Source: Salinirubellus salinus
GTDB lineage: Archaea > Halobacteriota > Halobacteria > Halobacteriales > Haloarculaceae
DNA length: 64,000 nucleotides
Direction: 5' to 3'
Assembly (NCBI RefSeq): GCF_025231485.1
Contig: NZ_CP104003.1
Span: forward strand, 3,577,960 to 3,641,959
Part shown: positions 60,939-64,000 of the stretch, in pieces
Layout of the letters: every line of letters starts with the position of its first letter
Numbering within the stretch: the stretch's first letter is position 1
Notes under the pieces: model-generated
Seen by the model: only the letters and a program-made list of their open reading frames with translations
Databases searched by the model: none
Told to the model about the DNA's origin: nothing
Translations under genes and position numbers: made by a program

Positions 60939-61574
60939 GTGCAGCGTGCCGTCACCTTCGACCTGTTCGGTACCCTCGTCGTGGCCACCCGGCCGGCCGA
61001 CCCCGCCGCGGCGGTAGCCGCGGAACTCGCCGCCCGCGACGTGACCATCCCCGACGACTGGGCCGCAGCCTACCGTGAGGTCCACGTCGACGCCCCCGAG
61101 GGCGCCGAGGTCCCGCTCCCGGCACACGTCGCGGCCGCCCTGCGCTCGCGCGGCGTCGTCCCGCGAGGGAACGCGGCCCGCCGAGCGGTCGTGGCGGCCT
61201 TCGACCCCGAGGTGACGGTCCGCGAGGGCGCGCACGAGGCCGTCGCGGCCGCCGCCGAGCACGGCCCGGTCGGCGTGCTGTCGAACTGCTCGGCGCCGGA
61301 GGTCGTCCGCCGGACACTCCTGCGCGCCGACCTCCGGGGCGCGTTCGACGTGACGGTCACGAGCGTGGGCTGTGGCTGGCGGAAACCCCACCCCGCGGCG
61401 TTCGAGTCCGTCGCCGAGCGCCTCGGGGTATCCCCGGCGGATCTGGTCCACGTCGGCGACGACCCGGCGACCGACGGCGGCGTCACCGAGGTCGGCGGCC
61501 GGTTCGTCGACGTGGGCGAGACGCCGCTGTCGGCGCTCCCGGCGTGGTTCGACCGGCCGCCGGCCGACGGGTGA
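60939..61574 (+). CDS. HAD-superfamily hydrolase-like protein
   Basis: 211 residues, HAD fold. Motif I is VTFDLFGTLV: the nucleophile Asp is present but the second Asp (D+2), needed by phosphatases, is Phe. Motif II is in GVLSNCSAP, motif III Lys in CGWRKPHPAAFESVAERLG, and motif IV is VHVGDDPATDGG. The missing D+2 is common in dehalogenase-like members, so substrate class is uncertain. The GTG at 60939 is used because GGTTTTAGTG is centred about 27 nt upstream. Confidence 0.82.
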   Translation: MQRAVTFDLFGTLVVATRPADPAAAVAAELAARDVTIPDDWAAAYREVHVDAPEGAEVPLPAHVAAALRSRGVVPRGNAARRAVVAAFDPEVTVREGAHEAVAAAAEHGPVGVLSNCSAPEVVRRTLLRADLRGAFDVTVTSVGCGWRKPHPAAFESVAERLGVSPADLVHVGDDPATDGGVTEVGGRFVDVGETPLSALPAWFDRPPADG

Positions 61575-61649
61575 GTCGCGTTCACGTCTCCCAGGCAGAT
61601 GGGTCGACCACGGGAAACGGCTTTACCACAGGCCGTCTGAGTCGGTGCC

Positions 61650-62369
61650 ATGCGGGAGTTCACCTTCGACCTCCAGTACGAGCCGTGGGTCGACGGGTTG
61701 GCGGGGCTCTTCGTGGAGCACGAGGACCTGCTCGTGCGGTCGCTGAACGCGCCCGCGAACGGCTGGTACTGGCGGCTCGCGCGCGCGACCGGTCCCGCCG
61801 ACGCGCTCGAGGGGCTCGAGGGACTCCGTACCGAGGACGACGTCTCGGCCGCACAACTCGACGTCGACGCCGCCCTCACCATCCACCACGACGTCATCGA
61901 GCGTGCGGCTCGCCGCCGCGTCTTCTACTCGTTCGTCCAGGACCCCGGCGGGCAGACCGTCCACGGCCTCATCGCCCAGCGGTTCCAGCCGGGGGTCGTC
62001 GTCGAGACGGTCCGGCAGGGTGACAGCCAGCACTGGCGGCTGCTCCTCCGGCCGGGCGAGACGGTCGGCGAGTTCCACGACGAACTCGTCGACAGACTGC
62101 GCGAGGGGGTCACGTTCCGGATGGGGGCGATACGCGACGCGACGATGTGGCGCGAGCAGGCCGACCCCGGCGACCTGCCCGAGGAACAGCGCCGCGCGGT
62201 CCGGGCGGCGGTGAAGGCGGGGTACTACGAGTCGCCGCGCGCCGCCACCCTCGACGAGATCGCCGCGCACCTCGGCATCCCACGTTCGACGCTCTCCTAC
62301 CGCCTCCGGAAGGCCGAGGCCCACCTCGCCCGCGCGTTCGCCACCACGGACGGGCAGGACATCGAGTGA
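61650..62369 (+). CDS. Bacterio-opsin-activator-type HTH regulator
   Basis: 239 residues. An N-terminal beta-rich sensing part (MREFTFDLQYEPWVDGLAGLFVEHEDLL..., about 1-160) precedes a C-terminal HTH_10 domain (about 180-230): AVRAAVKAGYYESPRAATLDEIAAHLGIPRSTLSYRLRKAEAHLARAF, as in Bat-type haloarchaeal activators. No PAS or GAF domain, so it is a short form. GGCTTTACCACA centred about 26 nt before the ATG indicates a leaderless transcript. Confidence 0.86.
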   Translation: MREFTFDLQYEPWVDGLAGLFVEHEDLLVRSLNAPANGWYWRLARATGPADALEGLEGLRTEDDVSAAQLDVDAALTIHHDVIERAARRRVFYSFVQDPGGQTVHGLIAQRFQPGVVVETVRQGDSQHWRLLLRPGETVGEFHDELVDRLREGVTFRMGAIRDATMWREQADPGDLPEEQRRAVRAAVKAGYYESPRAATLDEIAAHLGIPRSTLSYRLRKAEAHLARAFATTDGQDIE

Positions 62370-62591
62370 GATTCGCGGGCCGGTAGCGTCTCACAGTCAG
62401 ACGAAGAGCGGACGCGATAGGACGGTCGCAAGACGCGAGTAAGACACGAACGGACAAAGCCTATTACGGAGCCGTCACGCGATTCTGGTGGAGGATCGGG
62501 GACACACGCTCCTCCCCTCGTGGTGGGGGTCACACGCCCCCGACGGGAGGCACACTATCCCCTTCGGACACCGCCGGAAGGCGGGCTCGTT
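62370..62591. other. Intergenic stretch between Bat-type gene and thermosome
   Basis: No gene recognised. It holds small hairpins such as CCGCC/GGCGG (about 62571-62584, next to the thermosome stop, a possible terminator stem) and an AT-rich CCTATTACGG near 62460. Confidence 0.4.
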
Positions 62592-64000
62592 CTAGAAGGC
62601 CTCGGGCGCCGAGCCACCGCTGGCGCGAGCGGCGACCACGTCGTCGATGCGCAGCAGCAGTTCGACGCACTCCGTCGCCCCCTCGACCGCCTGTAGCTTC
62701 ACGGCGAGCGGCTCGACCACCTCGAGGTCGTACATGTCGCTGACCTCGCCGGTGTAGGCGTCGAGACCGGCGGCGGTCTCGCCGCGCTCGTGGGCGGCCC
62801 GGAGCGCGACGACGCTGTCGATGGGGTCGAGGCCGGCGTTCTCGGCCAGCGTGCGGGGGATGACCTCGACGGCGTCGGCGAACGCCTCGACCGCGAGTTG
62901 CTCGCGCCCGGCGACGCCGCTCGCGAACTCGCGGAGCCCGCGTGCCAGTTCGACCTCGGGGGCGCCGCCACCGGGCAGGACGAGGTCGTCGCGCATCGCG
63001 ACCCGGACCACGCCGAGGGCGTCCTCGACGGCCCGCTCGACCTCGCCAACGACGTGCTCGGTGCCACCGCGCAGGAGGATGGTGACGCTGGCGGGTTCGG
63101 CACACTCCTCGACGAAGACGAACGTGTCGTCGCCGACGTCGCGTTCCTCGACGAGGCCGGCCGCGCCGAGGTCCTCGGGGGTGAGGTCGCTCACGCTAGA
63201 GACGCGCTTGGCACCGGTCGCGCGGGCGAGCGCCCGCATCTCGCCGTCCTTCGCGCGCTGGACGACGAACACGCCGGCCTTCGCGAGGAAGCCCGCGACG
63301 AGGTCGTCGACCTTCTTGCGGGTGACCAGCACGTTCGCGCCGGCGTCGGTGACCGCGGCGGCCATCGCGCGGAGTTCGGACTCCTCGTGGGCGAGGAACG
63401 CCTCCAGTTGCTCGGTCGTCGAGAGGTCGACGTGGGCGTCGACCTCCGTCCCGCGGACCTCGACGGGGGCGTCGACGAGGGCGACGCGGGCGTCCCCGAC
63501 GCGTCGGGGCATCGTCTCGCGCATCCGCTCTTTCGAGAGGACCACGCCCTCGACGAGGCTGGCGTCGTCGACGCTGGCGCCGACGACCGTCTCGATAGCG
63601 ACGTTCTCGAGGTCGACCTCGCCGTCGGCGTCACGCACGGCCTCGACCGCCCGGAACACGAGGTCGGCGAGGTGCTCCTTCGCGGCCTCGGGTCCCTTGC
63701 CCGTCATCGCGGTCCGGGCGGCCTCGAGGACGCGCCCCTCGTCGGCGGGCGTCGCCATCCCCTCGAGGATGGACCGGGCCTCGGCGGCGGCGAACCGGTA
63801 GCCGTTGGCGACGACGGTCGGGTGGACGTCGTTCTCGAGGAGGTCCTCGGCGCGCGAGAGGAGTTCACCGGCGAGGACGACGGCGGTGGTGGTGCCGTCG
63901 CCCGTCTCGGCCTCCTGTGTCTCGGCGACCTCGACCATCATCTGGGCGGCGGGGTGTTCGACGTCCATCTCGGTGAGGATGGTCGCCCCGTCGTTCGTCA
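62592..64000 (-). CDS. Thermosome (group II chaperonin) subunit, 5' end cut by window edge
   Basis: The reading frame is open to base 64000; the visible 468 residues cover most of a thermosome subunit and the start lies to the right. Motifs: [28 protein letters not shown] (ATP site), [70 protein letters not shown] and [13 protein letters not shown]. The subunit ends in SGGSAPEAF and lacks the Gly-Gly-Met repeat tail of other haloarchaeal thermosomes, so it may be a minor subunit (Cct3-like). It folds proteins in an ATP-driven double ring. Confidence 0.93.
   Translation of the reverse strand, partial: TNDGATILTEMDVEHPAAQMMVEVAETQEAETGDGTTTAVVLAGELLSRAEDLLENDVHPTVVANGYRFAAAEARSILEGMATPADEGRVLEAARTAMTGKGPEAAKEHLADLVFRAVEAVRDADGEVDLENVAIETVVGASVDDASLVEGVVLSKERMRETMPRRVGDARVALVDAPVEVRGTEVDAHVDLSTTEQLEAFLAHEESELRAMAAAVTDAGANVLVTRKKVDDLVAGFLAKAGVFVVQRAKDGEMRALARATGAKRVSSVSDLTPEDLGAAGLVEERDVGDDTFVFVEECAEPASVTILLRGGTEHVVGEVERAVEDALGVVRVAMRDDLVLPGGGAPEVELARGLREFASGVAGREQLAVEAFADAVEVIPRTLAENAGLDPIDSVVALRAAHERGETAAGLDAYTGEVSDMYDLEVVEPLAVKLQAVEGATECVELLLRIDDVVAARASGGSAPEAF

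Overview
The window comes from a haloarchaeon (class Halobacteria). It is very GC-rich, the proteins are strongly acidic, RNA polymerase is split into A'/A'' and B'/B'', and there is a HalX response regulator, a halocyanin, Tat-type lipoproteins, a PGF-CTERM protein and a thermosome subunit. Many genes have a TATA-like box centred about 26 nt upstream of the first codon, often GTG. That is the haloarchaeal leaderless pattern, and I used it to choose starts. The genus cannot be told from this sequence. Both ends cut a gene: a Spo0M-like protein at the left edge and a thermosome subunit at the right edge.

Layout. 1-7 kb is housekeeping and accessory: Spo0M, a DUF4382 lipoprotein, a stand-alone Cas4-like protein, Sua5, a redoxin-glutaredoxin pair, a CNNM/CorC protein and a phosphate permease. 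7.1-15.3 kb is a one-strand block of exported and membrane proteins: a Dyp-peroxidase-like lipoprotein, two P19-type metal-binding lipoproteins, two DUF7282-type surface proteins, a small His-containing membrane protein overlapping a two-domain winged-helix regulator, and a multi-pass membrane protein. Six of its promoters carry the same short box against the TATA element, so the block looks like one regulon, probably for metal (iron or copper) handling.

15-31 kb holds a beta-propeller protein, a glutathionyl-hydroquinone-reductase-like protein, ribosomal protein L10e, an ATP-grasp enzyme, a hybrid sensor kinase, Hsp20, type II GAPDH, an M29 aminopeptidase, an HVO_0476-type zinc-finger protein, two isoaspartate methyltransferase paralogues, a HerA-like ATPase and two CrcB fluoride channels. 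Around 31-32 kb are a HalX regulator, tRNA-Asp(GTC) and a duplicated 3' fragment of that tRNA. 33.6-43.3 kb is the RNA polymerase/translation block rpoH-B''-B'-A'-A''-nusA, then rps12-rps7, interrupted by one small opposite-strand membrane gene.

44-48 kb is a divergent pair: two NAD(P)-binding (NmrA-type) genes against an HxlR regulator fused in an operon with a DrrAB-type ABC exporter, with a repeated operator-like word beside both TATA boxes. 48-64 kb has a halocyanin, a PQQ-type sugar dehydrogenase, three sensor kinases that share long stretches of nearly identical DNA, a second ABC transporter, polyphosphate kinase, a HAD-like protein, a Bat-type regulator and the thermosome. The least expected signals are the shared promoter box of the 9.5-15.3 kb block, two short leaderless ORFs whose stops overlap the starts of hsp20 and the HalX gene, the kinase DNA repeats, and an approximately 550-bp non-coding gap with five tight hairpins before the L10e gene.
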